Source of the DNA: Pseudomonas sp.
Lineage (GTDB): Bacteria > Pseudomonadota > Gammaproteobacteria > Pseudomonadales > Pseudomonadaceae
Direction of reading: 5' to 3'
DNA: 64,000 nt
Assembly (NCBI RefSeq): GCF_017744435.1
Contig: NZ_JAGIBG010000018.1
Location: 1-64,000, forward strand
Below are positions 29,505-41,069 of this stretch, in pieces. How positions within the stretch are numbered: position 1 is the first letter of the stretch; every line of letters begins with the position of its first letter. A program made the translations under genes and the position numbers. Under the pieces are notes generated by a model that did not search any database, was not told the origin of the DNA, and saw only the letters and a program-made list of their open reading frames with translations.

Positions 29505-31169
29505 ATGGCGTATTACCGTACACCCCACGATGTGACGGCCCTGCCTGCCTGGCAGGCCCTGCAGAAACACCGCGACGCCATGCAAGGCTTCAGCATGCGC
29601 GAAGCCTTCGCCGCCGATGCCAAACGCTTCGATCAGTTCTCCCTGAGCTGCTGCGGCCTGTTCCTCGACTACTCGAAAAACCTGATCACCGACGAAAGCC
29701 GCAACCTGCTGGTGGACCTGGCCGAACAAGTCGGCCTGCAGGATGCGATCAAGTCGATGTTCAGCGGCGAGATCATCAACGCCTCGGAAGGTCGCCCGGT
29801 ACTGCACACCGCATTGCGCCGCCCGGTAGGCGACAAGCTCAGCGTCAACGGCGTCAATGTGATGCCGGAAGTGCACAAGGTACTCAACCAGATCACCGAG
29901 CTGGTCGGTCGTATTCATGACGGCCTGTGGCGTGGCTACAGCGAAAAGCCGATCACCGATGTGGTCAACATCGGCATCGGTGGCTCGTTCCTCGGCCCCG
30001 AGCTGGTCTCCGAAGCCTTGCTGCCTTACGCCCAGCGTGGCGTGCGTTGCCATTATCTGGCCAATATCGACGGCAGCGAGTTCCATGAACTGTCGGCGAA
30101 CCTGCGCGCCGAAACCACGCTGTTCATCGTCTCGTCGAAGTCGTTCAACACCCTCGAGACCCTGAAGAACGCCATGGCCGCGCGCACCTGGTACCTGGCT
30201 CAGGGCGGCTCGGAAGCCGAGCTGTATCGCCACTTCATCGCGGTGTCCAGCAACAAGGCCGCCGCCGTGGCCTTCGGTATTCGCGAAGAGAACATCTTCC
30301 CGATGTGGGACTGGGTAGGCGGGCGCTACTCGCTGTGGTCGGCCATCGGCCTGCCGATTGCCCTGGCCATCGGCACCGCCAACTTCAAGGAGCTGCTGTC
30401 GGGTGCCTACACCATGGACCAGCACTTCCAGACCGCGCCGTTCGACAAGAACATGCCAGTGCTGCTGGCCCTGCTGGGCGTCTGGTATGGCAACTTCTGG
30501 GGCGCCAACAGCCACGCGATCCTGCCGTACGACCATTACCTGCGCAACATCACCAAGCACCTGCAACAGCTGGACATGGAGTCCAACGGCAAGAGCGTGC
30601 TGCAGGATGGCACCCCGGTCAAGACCGATACCGGCCCGGTGATCTGGGGCGGCGTCGGCTGCAACGGCCAGCATGCCTACCACCAGTTGCTGCACCAGGG
30701 CACCCAGCTGATCCCGGCCGACTTCATCGTGCCGGTGGTCAGCTTCAACCCGGTGGCCGACCACCATCAGTGGCTGTACGCCAACTGCCTGTCGCAGAGC
30801 CAGGCGCTGATGCTCGGCAAGACCCGTGAAGAAGCCGAGGCCGAACTGCGCCAGAAGGGCCTGAACGAAGCGGATATCGAAAAGCTCGCGCCGCACAAGG
30901 TGATCCCGGGCAACCGCCCGAGCAACACCCTGGTGGTCGAGCGCATCAGCCCGCGTCGCCTGGGCGCTCTGGTGGCGATGTACGAACACAAGGTGTTCGT
31001 GCAGAGCGTGATCTGGGGCATCAACGCCTTCGACCAGTGGGGCGTGGAACTGGGCAAGGAGCTGGGCAAAGGTGTCTACCAGCGTCTTGTGGGAAGCCTC
31101 GAAGACAGCGCCGAAGATGGCTCCACCCAAGGCCTGATCAACTACTTCCGCGGCCGTCACCGCGGTTGA
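29505..31169 (+). CDS. pgi: Glucose-6-phosphate isomerase
   Basis: Interconverts glucose-6-phosphate and fructose-6-phosphate; in Entner-Doudoroff pseudomonads it works mainly in gluconeogenesis and the EDEMP cycle. 554 aa. PGI family motifs [26 protein letters not shown] and [15 protein letters not shown] are present. A TATAAT lies at 29430-29435. A TPI gene is encoded at 48.3 kb. Downstream is a perfect hairpin. Confidence 0.97.
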   Translation: MAYYRTPHDVTALPAWQALQKHRDAMQGFSMREAFAADAKRFDQFSLSCCGLFLDYSKNLITDESRNLLVDLAEQVGLQDAIKSMFSGEIINASEGRPVLHTALRRPVGDKLSVNGVNVMPEVHKVLNQITELVGRIHDGLWRGYSEKPITDVVNIGIGGSFLGPELVSEALLPYAQRGVRCHYLANIDGSEFHELSANLRAETTLFIVSSKSFNTLETLKNAMAARTWYLAQGGSEAELYRHFIAVSSNKAAAVAFGIREENIFPMWDWVGGRYSLWSAIGLPIALAIGTANFKELLSGAYTMDQHFQTAPFDKNMPVLLALLGVWYGNFWGANSHAILPYDHYLRNITKHLQQLDMESNGKSVLQDGTPVKTDTGPVIWGGVGCNGQHAYHQLLHQGTQLIPADFIVPVVSFNPVADHHQWLYANCLSQSQALMLGKTREEAEAELRQKGLNEADIEKLAPHKVIPGNRPSNTLVVERISPRRLGALVAMYEHKVFVQSVIWGINAFDQWGVELGKELGKGVYQRLVGSLEDSAEDGSTQGLINYFRGRHRG

Positions 31170-31173
31170 CCGC

Positions 31174-31207
31174 CAACCTGTGCCGACCTTGTGGTCGGCA
31201 CAGGTTG
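31174..31207. repeat. Perfect 15-bp inverted repeat between pgi and acsB
   Basis: CAACCTGTGCCGACC (31174-31188) and GGTCGGCACAGGTTG (31193-31207) are exact complements around a 4-nt loop TTGT. No T-run follows on the right. It may be a factor-assisted terminator or an attenuator for the pgi transcript. Confidence 0.75.
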
Positions 31208-31279
31208 AACGCCCCCTCCAGCTACACTGTCCATCGAATAGCCGTTGCCGTCCCTCCGACAAGAGCAGGACCACCCGCC

Positions 31280-33214
<1,935 letters not shown>

Positions 33215-33256
33215 CGGGCGGCCACGTCCCATGGCCGTCCTGAAGCACAGGACGCC

Positions 33257-34126
33257 ATGGAAGCCCTACGCCGACGCATCGAAACCCAGGTCATGAGCCT
33301 CACCGGGCTGGCCCTCGGCCAGCTCGACCTCGAATCCCCCAAGGGCGACCCCGGCCTGTTTGGCCCGCACAGCATCAGCTGGCGGGTGCATGGCGACTTC
33401 CCGAGCATGTTGGTCGGCGGAATCAGCGCCCTGATGCTGCAGCTGCTGCACCCGCTGGCCCTGGCCGGGGTGTGGGACCACTCCAATTTCCGCGAAGACC
33501 TGCTCGGCCGCCTGCGTCGCACCAGCCAGTTCATCTCCGGCACCACGTTCGGCTCCACCCGTGACGCCGAGTGGTTGATCGACAAGGTGCGCACCATTCA
33601 CCTGCAGGTGACCGGTACCGCACCCGACGGCCGCCCGTATGCCGCCAGCGACCCAGACCTGCTGACCTGGGTGCATGTGGCCGAAGTCAGCAGCTTTCTC
33701 GCCGCCCACCTGCGCTACCGTGACCCGCACCTGTCACGCGCCGACCAGGATGCCTATTACGCAGAAATCGCCCTGATCGCCGAACGCCTTGGGGCGCGCA
33801 ATGTCCCCCGCTCCTGCCGGCAGATCGAAGACTATCTGCAGCAGATGCGCCCACAACTGCAATGCAGCGCGCATAGCCTGGAAGTGGTCAGGATCCTGCT
33901 CGAAGCCCCCGCCCCGAGCCGCCTTGCCGAACCGGTCGGCAAGCTGATGCTGCATGCAGGCATCGACCTGCTGCCAGACTGGGCCCAGGCCATGCTCGGC
34001 CTGCAGCAAGGGCCGCTGCAACGGCGCATGATCCGTCTTGGCCTGCGCCGCACAGCACCGATCCTGCGCTGGGCCATGCGTGACGGTTCGGCGCATCGGG
34101 CCAGGCGACGCATGGGCATCGAGTGA
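33257..34126 (+). CDS. MpaB-family (DUF2236) oxygenase-like protein
   Basis: A 289-residue protein with the DUF2236 pattern: WRVHGDFPSMLVGGISALMLQLLHPLALAGVWDHSNF-type start region (residues 35-75), an internal TWVHVAE motif (W138 region) with histidines that in relatives bind haem b, and YAEI/LIAERLGARNVP later. Members include the rubber oxygenase Lcp and mycophenolic-acid MpaB. The physiological substrate is unknown. Its start is 42 bp after the acs stop on the same strand; possibly co-transcribed. Confidence 0.8.
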   Translation: MEALRRRIETQVMSLTGLALGQLDLESPKGDPGLFGPHSISWRVHGDFPSMLVGGISALMLQLLHPLALAGVWDHSNFREDLLGRLRRTSQFISGTTFGSTRDAEWLIDKVRTIHLQVTGTAPDGRPYAASDPDLLTWVHVAEVSSFLAAHLRYRDPHLSRADQDAYYAEIALIAERLGARNVPRSCRQIEDYLQQMRPQLQCSAHSLEVVRILLEAPAPSRLAEPVGKLMLHAGIDLLPDWAQAMLGLQQGPLQRRMIRLGLRRTAPILRWAMRDGSAHRARRRMGIE

Positions 34127-34205
34127 CGGGTAAATGCTCGCCTCAGCGGAACCGATTTAACGTGCCATACTCCAAGCACTCCTGCTTAGACAGACGAAGC
34201 GACAC

Positions 34206-37142
34206 ATGTACAAAGGATTGACTCGCGCCCTCGGCGCCCTGTTGGCTCTCGTGGCCCTCTACAGCCTCCTCGGCTTCCTCATTCTCCCTGGTGTCGCCTT
34301 GCGTATCGCCAACCAGCAGTTGGCGCAATACGCCACCGTGCCGGCGCACCTGCAACGCATCGAGCTCAATCCCTTCAGCCTCGAGCTGACAGTGTGGGGC
34401 CTGCAACTCGGCGAGCCCGGCAAGGAGCAGGTCGGCTTCGAACGGCTGTACGCCAACCTGGCACTCGACAGCCTGTGGAAACGTGCCCTGCACCTGCAGG
34501 CGATCGAGCTCGACAAGCCACGCAACGAGGTGCTGTTCGCCAAGGACGGCACGCTCAACCTGACCCAACTGTTCAAGTTGCCGGCCAGCGAACCCAAGCC
34601 GGAGGCGCCCCCCAGCGGCCCGTTCCCGCTGCGTATCGACAGTATCAAGCTCAGCGGCGGCTACCTGCATTTTCAGGATCAGCGCCCGAGCGAGCCGATC
34701 GAGTTCGTCTACGACGACATGAACCTGGAGCTGAAGAACCTCAGCACCCTGCCGGACGACAACGCCGACATGACCCTGGTGGCGATCGGCCCCAACGGCG
34801 GGCGGGTCGACTGGAACGGCACTCTCAGCCTGGCGCCGATCGCCTCGCAAGGCACGCTGAAAGTCACCGACGGCAAGATGAAGCTGTTCTGGCCCTATGT
34901 ACGTGATGCCGTGCCCCTTGTGCTCGAAGACGGCGTGTTCAACCTCGACACCCACTACAAGCTCAACCTGTCCAAGGAAACCGAGCTGTTGCTGGACAAC
35001 ACCATGGTCAAGGTCGCGCCGTTCGCCATCAAGGCACCGGATGGCCGGCAGTTGGTGCGCCTGGCCAATCTGGAGGTGAGCGAGACGTCCATCGACCTGG
35101 CAAAGCAGCTGGTCACCGTCGGCAAGGTTCGCAGCGAACAACTGGAAACCTGGGCAGCCCTGGAAAAGGACGGCCAACTCGACTGGCAGAAGCTGTTCGC
35201 CAGCCAGCCGGCCAAGGCTACGCCGAAGGAAAAGGCCGAGCCGGCTGCTGCTGAACCAAGCGCAGAAGAAAAAGCCGCGAAAACGCCGAGCAAGCCCTGG
35301 CAGGTACTGCTCAAGGACGTACAACTGCGCAACTATCAGGTGCACCTCGCCGACCGCAGTCAGAAGGAGCCGGTGGCACTGGATGTAGGCCCGTTGAACC
35401 TCGACATGCAAGGTTTCGACAGCCTCAACCAGTCGCCTTTTACCCTCAAGCTCGACACCGGCGTGGGTAAACAAGGCAAGCTGCAGGCGGCCGGTGAAGT
35501 GAACCTGGCGCCGGTCACGGCCAAGCTCGATGTCAGCACCCGTGACATCGACCTGCGGGTCGCCCAGGCCTACATCAGCCCGTTCATTCGCCTCGAGCTA
35601 CGCAGCGGCATGCTCGCCAGCGACCTCAAGGTCGACCTAAAGAGCACCGAGCCGCTGGCCTTCAGCGTTGCCGGCAAGGCGCAGGTGAACCAGCTGCACA
35701 CCCTGGACACCATCAAGGGCCGAGACTTTGTCAAATGGCAGCAAGTCAACGTCGATGGCCTGTCGTATGTGCACGGTGATGCCCTGTCGATCGACAAGGT
35801 GACCCTGCTGCAGCCCTACGCGCGCTTCATCATCAACGAAGACCGCACCACCAGCGTCGACGACCTGCTCATCCCACAACCGGCCGGCGCGCCGGCCCGC
35901 AGCCCGGCCAAGCCAGCCAGCGCCGCGGCCAGCAAGCCCTTGGGCATCCACATCGGCCAGATCGACATCAACGATGGCTCGGCCAACTTCGCCGACCTGA
36001 CCCTGACGCCGAACTTCGCCACTGCCATCCAGCAGCTCAATGGCCAGATCGGCACCATCGACAACCGCAAGCCGGCACCGGCCAAGGTCGACGTCAAAGG
36101 CAAGGTCGACCGTTATGCCCCGGTCACCATCAAGGGTGCACTCAACCCATTCAACCCGCTGGCCAGCCTGGATATCGCCACCAGCTTCAAGCGCGTCGAA
36201 CTGACCACCTTGACGCCCTACTCCGGCAAGTTCGCCGGTTTCCGCATCCGCAAGGGGCGGTTGAACCTCGACCTGCATTACCTGATCACCAACGGCCAGC
36301 TCAAGGCCGAAAACAAGGTGGTGGTCGAGCAGCTGCAGCTGGGTGAAAAGGTCGATAGCCCGGATGCGGTGGACCTGCCGATCCGCCTGGCGATTGCCCT
36401 GCTCAAGGACACCGAAGGGCGGATCTCCATCGAACTGCCGGTTTCAGGCGACCTGAACAACCCGCAATTCAGCGTCATGCCAATCGTCTGGCAGACCCTG
36501 CGCAACCTGGTGCTACGTGCGGCTCAGGCACCGTTCAAGTTCATCGGTGGGCTGATTTCCGGTGGCGGCTCGGAAGACCTCGGTACGGTGGCATTTGCCC
36601 CAGGCTCCAGTGAACTCAGTGGCGACGCGCAGTCAACACTGGACAAGCTCGCGTCAGCCCTCAAGGAGCGCCCGGAGCTGCGCCTTGAGATCGAAGGGAC
36701 CAGTGCCCAGAGCAGCGATGGCCCGTTGATCGCCCAGCAGCGCCTGGAGCGCGAATACCAGGCGACCTGGTACAAGATCCTGCAGCGCCGTGGCGACAAG
36801 GTACCGGCCAACGCCTCGATGCTGCTGGTCGATGACAGCGACAAGCCGGCGATGCTCGAAGGCATCTACCGCACCCGCCTGAAGCAGCAGCCACCGGCCG
36901 AATGGGAGCAGTTGAGCCGTGACGAGCGCACCGCCAAGCTGCGCGAGGCGGTGATCAAGTCCTGGGCCGAAAGCACTGCATTGCTGCGAACCCTTGGCCA
37001 GGAGCGGGCCAGCAGCATCAAGGACTATCTGGTCGACAAGGGCAAGCTCGAGGATGACCGGGTGTACTTCATCGATACCAACCTGGGGCAGGCCGAGAGT
37101 GATGGGCGGGTGATTACGCCGATGCACCTGGATGCCGAGTGA
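34206..37142 (+). CDS. DUF748/AsmA-like envelope protein
   Basis: A 978-residue protein with an N-terminal membrane anchor (ALGALLALVALYSLLGFLILPGVAL, about 9-33) followed by a long beta-rich periplasmic body of DUF748 type (AsmA-like, related to the YdbH/TamB family of lipid-transport proteins). It has a Pro/Ala/Lys-rich linker about 335-360 and another at about 558-580 (PAGAPARSPAKPASAAA). The C-terminal part carries an OmpA-C-like motif (FAPGSSELSGDAQSTLDKLASAL, ERPELRLEIEGTS). A role in phospholipid transport or outer-membrane maintenance is inference from the family. Ends before a REP pair. Confidence 0.8.
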   Translation: MYKGLTRALGALLALVALYSLLGFLILPGVALRIANQQLAQYATVPAHLQRIELNPFSLELTVWGLQLGEPGKEQVGFERLYANLALDSLWKRALHLQAIELDKPRNEVLFAKDGTLNLTQLFKLPASEPKPEAPPSGPFPLRIDSIKLSGGYLHFQDQRPSEPIEFVYDDMNLELKNLSTLPDDNADMTLVAIGPNGGRVDWNGTLSLAPIASQGTLKVTDGKMKLFWPYVRDAVPLVLEDGVFNLDTHYKLNLSKETELLLDNTMVKVAPFAIKAPDGRQLVRLANLEVSETSIDLAKQLVTVGKVRSEQLETWAALEKDGQLDWQKLFASQPAKATPKEKAEPAAAEPSAEEKAAKTPSKPWQVLLKDVQLRNYQVHLADRSQKEPVALDVGPLNLDMQGFDSLNQSPFTLKLDTGVGKQGKLQAAGEVNLAPVTAKLDVSTRDIDLRVAQAYISPFIRLELRSGMLASDLKVDLKSTEPLAFSVAGKAQVNQLHTLDTIKGRDFVKWQQVNVDGLSYVHGDALSIDKVTLLQPYARFIINEDRTTSVDDLLIPQPAGAPARSPAKPASAAASKPLGIHIGQIDINDGSANFADLTLTPNFATAIQQLNGQIGTIDNRKPAPAKVDVKGKVDRYAPVTIKGALNPFNPLASLDIATSFKRVELTTLTPYSGKFAGFRIRKGRLNLDLHYLITNGQLKAENKVVVEQLQLGEKVDSPDAVDLPIRLAIALLKDTEGRISIELPVSGDLNNPQFSVMPIVWQTLRNLVLRAAQAPFKFIGGLISGGGSEDLGTVAFAPGSSELSGDAQSTLDKLASALKERPELRLEIEGTSAQSSDGPLIAQQRLEREYQATWYKILQRRGDKVPANASMLLVDDSDKPAMLEGIYRTRLKQQPPAEWEQLSRDERTAKLREAVIKSWAESTALLRTLGQERASSIKDYLVDKGKLEDDRVYFIDTNLGQAESDGRVITPMHLDAE

Positions 37143-37157
37143 TCTCCGTCCTCAGGC

Positions 37158-37242
37158 CTGGCCCTTTCGCGGCTGAAGCCGCTCCCACAAGGCCTTGTGT
37201 GGTATCTGTGGGAGCGGCTTCAGACGCGAAGGGGCCGGTACA
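37158..37242. repeat. REP pair (inverted), variant arms
   Basis: CCTTTCGCGGCTGAAGCCGC at 37163-37182 and its diverged inverted partner at about 37206-37235 (GCGGCTTCAGACGCGAAGG). The stem sequence differs from the other pairs (GGCTGAAGCC instead of GGGTAAACCC), which marks a different REP subtype. It lies between the converging ends of the DUF748 gene and the VOC gene. Confidence 0.85.
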
Positions 37243-37245
37243 GGC

Positions 37246-37659
37246 TTACACCAGCCGCTGCCCTGACACCGACGGGTGATACAGCGGCTGCACCTTGTTC
37301 CCCGCCGGGTCCAGCAAGTGGAAACTGCGCGCCCCGTCACCATGGTTGAACGGCCGGTCGAGCAAGGTCACCCCACGCGCCTTGAAGTACTGGTACCAGG
37401 CCTCCAGCTCCTCGACGCTATCCACGATGAACCCATAATGGTCCAGGGTCTGCAGCCCATTGGCCGCCCCTGCCCCACGCCCAAGCGACAGGTTGTCGTT
37501 ACCACAGGTCAGATAAACCAGGTCTTCGTTGGCCCGGTTCAGCACCTCCATGCCCATGACATCGACATAGAAACGCTCGCACTCCTCCAGGTTGGGCACC
37601 AGCAGGGCGATGTGGCGCAGACCATTCAGGCGACCGGGACGAACAGGTAATTCGGACAT
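37246..37659 (-). CDS. VOC-family (glyoxalase/bleomycin resistance) protein
   Basis: A 137-residue vicinal-oxygen-chelate protein with two babbab modules (LNGLRHIALLVPNLEECERFYVDVMGMEV; LQTLDHYGFIVDSVEELEAWYQYFKARGV), and H16 (RHIAL) and H76-type (LDHYG) candidate metal ligands. Substrate unknown; ring-cleavage dioxygenases and isomerases share this fold. It is divergent from the ABM gene across a 60-bp gap with a GntR-like palindrome, so the pair is probably co-regulated. The RBS GGAG stands 10 nt before the ATG. Confidence 0.85.
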   Translation of the reverse strand: MSELPVRPGRLNGLRHIALLVPNLEECERFYVDVMGMEVLNRANEDLVYLTCGNDNLSLGRGAGAANGLQTLDHYGFIVDSVEELEAWYQYFKARGVTLLDRPFNHGDGARSFHLLDPAGNKVQPLYHPSVSGQRLV

Positions 37660-37675
37660 TGGCGCGACTCCATTT

Positions 37676-37685
37676 TTGTATACAA
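37676..37685. promoter_or_regulatory. TTGTATACAA palindrome between VOC and ABM genes
   Basis: A perfect 10-bp palindrome at the centre of the 60-bp A/T-rich divergent promoter region. Operators of this form are typical of FCD/GntR-family repressors. No regulator gene is adjacent. Confidence 0.5.
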
Positions 37686-37719
37686 TTCAGAATAGAATTT
37701 AAAACAAAAGGACCGCCCT

Positions 37720-38022
37720 GTGTATAGCCTGTTTATCAAGACCCGCGTCAAACCCGGTTGCGCCGAGGACTTTCTCACCGCCATCAAGGTCAATGCCGCT
37801 GCCTCCGTCGCCACCGAGCCAGGCTGCCTGGTGTTCGACGTCTCCCAGGACCGGATCGACCCGGACGTCATCTACCTGTACGAGATCTATCGCGACGATG
37901 ATGCGTACGAAGCACACACCCAGACCGCCCATTTCCGCGACAGCCGCCCGCTGGTCGAGCCGCTGATCGTCGAGCAGGAATGCTTCGAGAGCGATGTGAT
38001 TGCCCGTAATCCGGTGTATTGA
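37720..38022 (+). CDS. Antibiotic-biosynthesis-monooxygenase (ABM) domain protein
   Basis: A 100-residue dimeric alpha+beta-barrel type protein (YgiN/LsrG-like), with VKPGCAEDFLTAIKVNA, PGCLVFDVSQD, and YEIYRDDDAYEAHTQTAHF. Such proteins act as quinol monooxygenases or as degraders of small signalling molecules; the substrate here is unknown. GTG start with AAAAGGA about 7 nt upstream. Divergent from the VOC gene. Confidence 0.83.
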   Translation: MYSLFIKTRVKPGCAEDFLTAIKVNAAASVATEPGCLVFDVSQDRIDPDVIYLYEIYRDDDAYEAHTQTAHFRDSRPLVEPLIVEQECFESDVIARNPVY

Positions 38023-38033
38023 GCGCCCATGAG

Positions 38034-38060
38034 AAAGCCCCGGCGCAGGCCGGGGCTTTT
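38034..38060. terminator. Bidirectional terminator between the ABM and BON genes
   Basis: AAAGCCCCGGC-GCAG-GCCGGGGCTTTT: an 11-bp stem with A-run on one side and T-run on the other. It serves the converging ABM and BON genes. Confidence 0.9.
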
Positions 38061-38101
38061 CGGTGAAGGTGGCCAAGTCCGTTTGGCCGACGGGACATTC
38101 C

Positions 38102-38452
38102 TTATTCGGCTTTGAGGCCATCAGCAGAAACGGCCTTGACGCCTTTGATTTTCTTGGTGATATCAACCGCCATTTTTTTCTGCGCTTCAGTAATGGCAGT
38201 GGTCGAGGACAGGGAGACAACGCCTTTGTTGGTCTCGACCTTGATGTCGGTGCCTGGAATGCCCTTCTCGGTCATGAGGTCCGATTTCACCTTGGTAGTG
38301 ATCCAGGTGTCCGAGGTCGCTTCCTTGGCTTTGGTCACCTCACCGGCCGCGATCGTCATGGGGGCCTGGGTGGACTGTTGGGCGAACGCCGCGTTAGCCA
38401 TGGTCAGGGTCAGAGCGGTAGCAGTAGCGGCAGCAATGGCGAACTTCTTCAT
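38102..38452 (-). CDS. BON-domain periplasmic protein
   Basis: A 116-residue exported protein. The signal peptide MKKFAIAAATATALTLTMANAAFA is followed by one BON domain (DTWITTKVKSDLMTEKGIPG, TNKGVVSLSSTTAITEAQKKMAVDI). BON proteins of the OsmY/YgaU kind bind membranes or aid envelope integrity, often in stress. I chose the ATG at 38452 (AGGAG 8 nt upstream) instead of the 38-residue longer frame. A 262-bp gap separates it from pnp, with the pnp terminator at its far end. Confidence 0.85.
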   Translation of the reverse strand: MKKFAIAAATATALTLTMANAAFAQQSTQAPMTIAAGEVTKAKEATSDTWITTKVKSDLMTEKGIPGTDIKVETNKGVVSLSSTTAITEAQKKMAVDITKKIKGVKAVSADGLKAE

Positions 38453-38671
38453 GTGGGTCACTCCTGTTTTTCGAAAGGTCTGCGCCGTAAGTCCTGGCGA
38501 CAGGTAAGAGTGTAGTTGCATGTGCTGTGCCAGCTTTTCCGTCTCGCTTGTTTCCTTATAAATCAACTACTTAGATAATTCATCGGTAAACAGCTGTCGT
38601 GCATTTTGCAATCAGGCCGGAAAACCTGCATGCAAGATGCAAGTCCGCAAAAGGTTCCCGAGGCTCATAAA

Positions 38672-38695
38672 AAAAGGGCCCCGAAGGGCCCTTTT
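38672..38695 (-). terminator. Terminator of the rimP-pnp operon
   Basis: AAAAGGGCCC-CGAA-GGGCCCTTTT stem just beyond the pnp stop. It has A-runs left and T-runs right and can act in both directions. Confidence 0.88.
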
Positions 38696-38714
38696 CATGT
38701 TGCGTGTCAGTCGC

Positions 38715-40820
38715 TTAGACGCCCGAGGCCTTGGCCGCGGCGACGTCCTTGATCGACAGCTTGATACGGCCGCGGTTGTCCACGTCCAGTACCAGCACTT
38801 CGACTTCCTGACCTTCTTTCAGCACGTCGGTCACCTTCTCTACGCGAGCGTCGCTCAGCATCGAGATGTGCACCAGGCCGTCCTTGCCAGGCAGGATGTT
38901 GACGAAGGCGCCGAAGTCGACGATGCGCTCGACCTTGCCGACGTAGATCTTGCCGATCTCGGCCTCGGCGGTGATGCCCAGGATGCGCTGCTTGGCAGCG
39001 TCTGCAGCTTCCTTGGTCTCGCCGAAGATCTTGATCGAGCCGTCGTCTTCGATGTCGATCGAAGCCTTGGTCTCTTCGCAGATGGCGCGAATGGTGGCGC
39101 CGCCTTTGCCGATGACGTCACGGATCTTGTCGGTGTCGATCTTCATCGCGATCATGGTCGGGGCGTTGGCCGACAGCTCGGTACGCGACTCGCCAATGAT
39201 CTGGTTCATCTGGCCGAGGATGTTCAGGCGCGCTTCCAGGGCCTGGCCCAGGGCGATTTCCATGATCTCTTCGGTGATGCCGTTGATCTTGATGTCCATC
39301 TGCAGCGCGGTAACACCTTTGGCGGTACCTGCAACCTTGAAGTCCATGTCGCCGAGGTGGTCTTCGTCACCGAGGATGTCGGTCAGGACTGCGAACTTCT
39401 CGCCTTCCTTGACCAGGCCCATGGCGATACCGGCAACTGGAGCCTTCATCGGTACACCAGCGTCCATCAGTGCCAGGGAAGCACCGCAGACCGAAGCCAT
39501 GGAGCTGGAACCGTTGGATTCGGTGATTTCCGAAACCACGCGGATGGTGTACGGGAACACGTCAGCAGCTGGCAGCATGGCCTGAACCGAACGACGGGCC
39601 AGACGGCCGTGGCCGATTTCGCGGCGGCCGGCACCACCCATGCGACCACACTCGCCCACCGAGAACGGCGGGAAGTTGTAGTGCAGCATGAACGGGTCTT
39701 TCTTCTCGCCTTCGAGGGTGTCCAGCAGCTGGGCGTCGCGCGCAGTACCCAGGGTCGCAACGACCAGGGCCTGGGTTTCGCCACGGGTGAACAGCGCCGA
39801 GCCGTGAGTCTTCGGCAGCACACCGACTTCGATGTTCAGCGGACGTACGGTCTTGGTGTCGCGGCCGTCGATACGTGGCTTGCCGTTGACGATGTTTTCG
39901 CGAACGGTGCGGTATTCGATTTCGCCGAAGATGTCTTTGACTTCGCCAGCCGAAGGTTGGCCTTCTTCACCGGAGAACTTGGCAACGGCCTGGTCACGCA
40001 GCTCGCCCAGGCGTGCATAGCGGTCAGCCTTGACGGTGATGGTGTAGCCCTGCGAAACAGCTTCGCCGAACTCGGCGCGGATAGCGTTGAACAGTTCGGT
40101 GTTGGCAACGGCCGGTTTCCAGTCCCAGGTCGGCTTGGCAGCTTCGGCAGCCAGCTCTTTGACAGCCTGGATGACAGCCTGGAATTCGTCGTGGGCGAAC
40201 AGTACGGCGCCCAGCATCTGGTCTTCGGTCAGCTCTTGAGCTTCCGATTCAACCATCAGCACGGCATCGGAAGTACCGGCAACGACCATGTCCAGGCTCG
40301 AGGCAGCCAGTTGCTCGTAGGTCGGGTTCAGCAGGTAGCCGGTGCTTTCGTGGAAGGCAACGCGGGCAGCGCCGATCGGGCCTTCGAACGGAATGCCGGA
40401 GATCGCCAGGGCAGCCGAGGTACCGATCATCGCAGCGATGTCCGGATCGGTCTTCTTGCTGGTGGAAACCACGGTGCAGACAACCTGCACTTCGTTCATG
40501 AAACCTTCTGGGAACAGCGGGCGGATCGGACGGTCGATCAGGCGCGAGGTCAGCGTCTCTTTCTCGGAAGGACGGCCTTCACGCTTGAAGAAGCCACCCG
40601 GGATCTTGCCGGCGGCGTAGGTCTTTTCCTGGTAGTGGACCGACAGTGGGAAGAAACCCTTGCCTGGATCGGCCTGCTTGGCACCGACCACGGTTACCAG
40701 CACGGTGACGTCGTTGTCGACGGTCACCAGTACGGCGCCGGTTGCCTGACGGGCGATACGGCCCGTTTCGAGAGTAACGGTCGACTGACCGAACTGGAAT
40801 TTCTTGATTACCGGGTTCAC
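38715..40820 (-). CDS. pnp: Polynucleotide phosphorylase
   Basis: 3'-5' phosphorolytic exoribonuclease of the degradosome. The 701 aa protein has two RNase PH domains (first about 10-140, second about 310-540 containing [20 protein letters not shown]), then the KH domain ([20 protein letters not shown]) and the S1 domain ([21 protein letters not shown]). GTG start with TAGGA 4 nt upstream. The leader contains a large hairpin like the RNase III site through which E. coli PNPase autoregulates. Confidence 0.98.
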   Translation of the reverse strand: MNPVIKKFQFGQSTVTLETGRIARQATGAVLVTVDNDVTVLVTVVGAKQADPGKGFFPLSVHYQEKTYAAGKIPGGFFKREGRPSEKETLTSRLIDRPIRPLFPEGFMNEVQVVCTVVSTSKKTDPDIAAMIGTSAALAISGIPFEGPIGAARVAFHESTGYLLNPTYEQLAASSLDMVVAGTSDAVLMVESEAQELTEDQMLGAVLFAHDEFQAVIQAVKELAAEAAKPTWDWKPAVANTELFNAIRAEFGEAVSQGYTITVKADRYARLGELRDQAVAKFSGEEGQPSAGEVKDIFGEIEYRTVRENIVNGKPRIDGRDTKTVRPLNIEVGVLPKTHGSALFTRGETQALVVATLGTARDAQLLDTLEGEKKDPFMLHYNFPPFSVGECGRMGGAGRREIGHGRLARRSVQAMLPAADVFPYTIRVVSEITESNGSSSMASVCGASLALMDAGVPMKAPVAGIAMGLVKEGEKFAVLTDILGDEDHLGDMDFKVAGTAKGVTALQMDIKINGITEEIMEIALGQALEARLNILGQMNQIIGESRTELSANAPTMIAMKIDTDKIRDVIGKGGATIRAICEETKASIDIEDDGSIKIFGETKEAADAAKQRILGITAEAEIGKIYVGKVERIVDFGAFVNILPGKDGLVHISMLSDARVEKVTDVLKEGQEVEVLVLDVDNRGRIKLSIKDVAAAKASGV

Positions 40821-40918
40821 GGTTTCCTACCTTTTTCAGTGGCTCTGGGGGAACTGGTTTCTTGCGAATTCTTGGGCAGAACGGGGAATCGGCCCCATTG
40901 ACCGTCCAGATACAACAC

Positions 40919-40978
40919 GAGGTTGGGAGCCTGGCTGCTGCGCGGTAAACCGCTCAGCAAAACCAGGCTGCCAACCTC
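40919..40978 (-). promoter_or_regulatory. Long hairpin in the pnp leader (possible RNase III site)
   Basis: GAGGTTGG..AGCCTGG..CTG.GCGGT / ACCGC.CAG..CCAGGCT.CCAACCTC forms an almost perfect stem of more than 20 bp with short internal bulges, about 100 nt upstream of the pnp GTG. This resembles the E. coli pnp leader cleaved by RNase III, which enables PNPase autocontrol. Confidence 0.65.
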
Positions 40979-40990
40979 GGAGATACGCGT

Positions 40991-41044
40991 GGCGTGTCCG
41001 ACGGCGATGCTGCAAAGCAGCATAGCCGAAGCCTGCGACACGCC
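40991..41044 (-). promoter_or_regulatory. Second hairpin between rpsO and pnp
   Basis: GGCGTGTC..CGGC.ATGCTGC-AAA-GCAGCAT.GCCG..GACACGCC forms a compound stem directly after rpsO. It could be an rpsO 3' stabiliser or a processing site between the two genes. No T-run is present, so it is not a classical terminator. Confidence 0.55.
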
Positions 41045-41069
41045 ATGCACACCACTGACCAGGCCGCTA

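Noticed and set aside
29478..31274. 598-codon minus-strand ORF opposite pgi
   Set aside because: Antisense shadow of pgi; no family motifs.
38453..38671. Short repeats TGCATTTTGCA / TGCATGCA between pnp and the BON gene considered as an operator
   Set aside because: Copies are imperfect and not placed near a clear promoter, so there is no support beyond chance.
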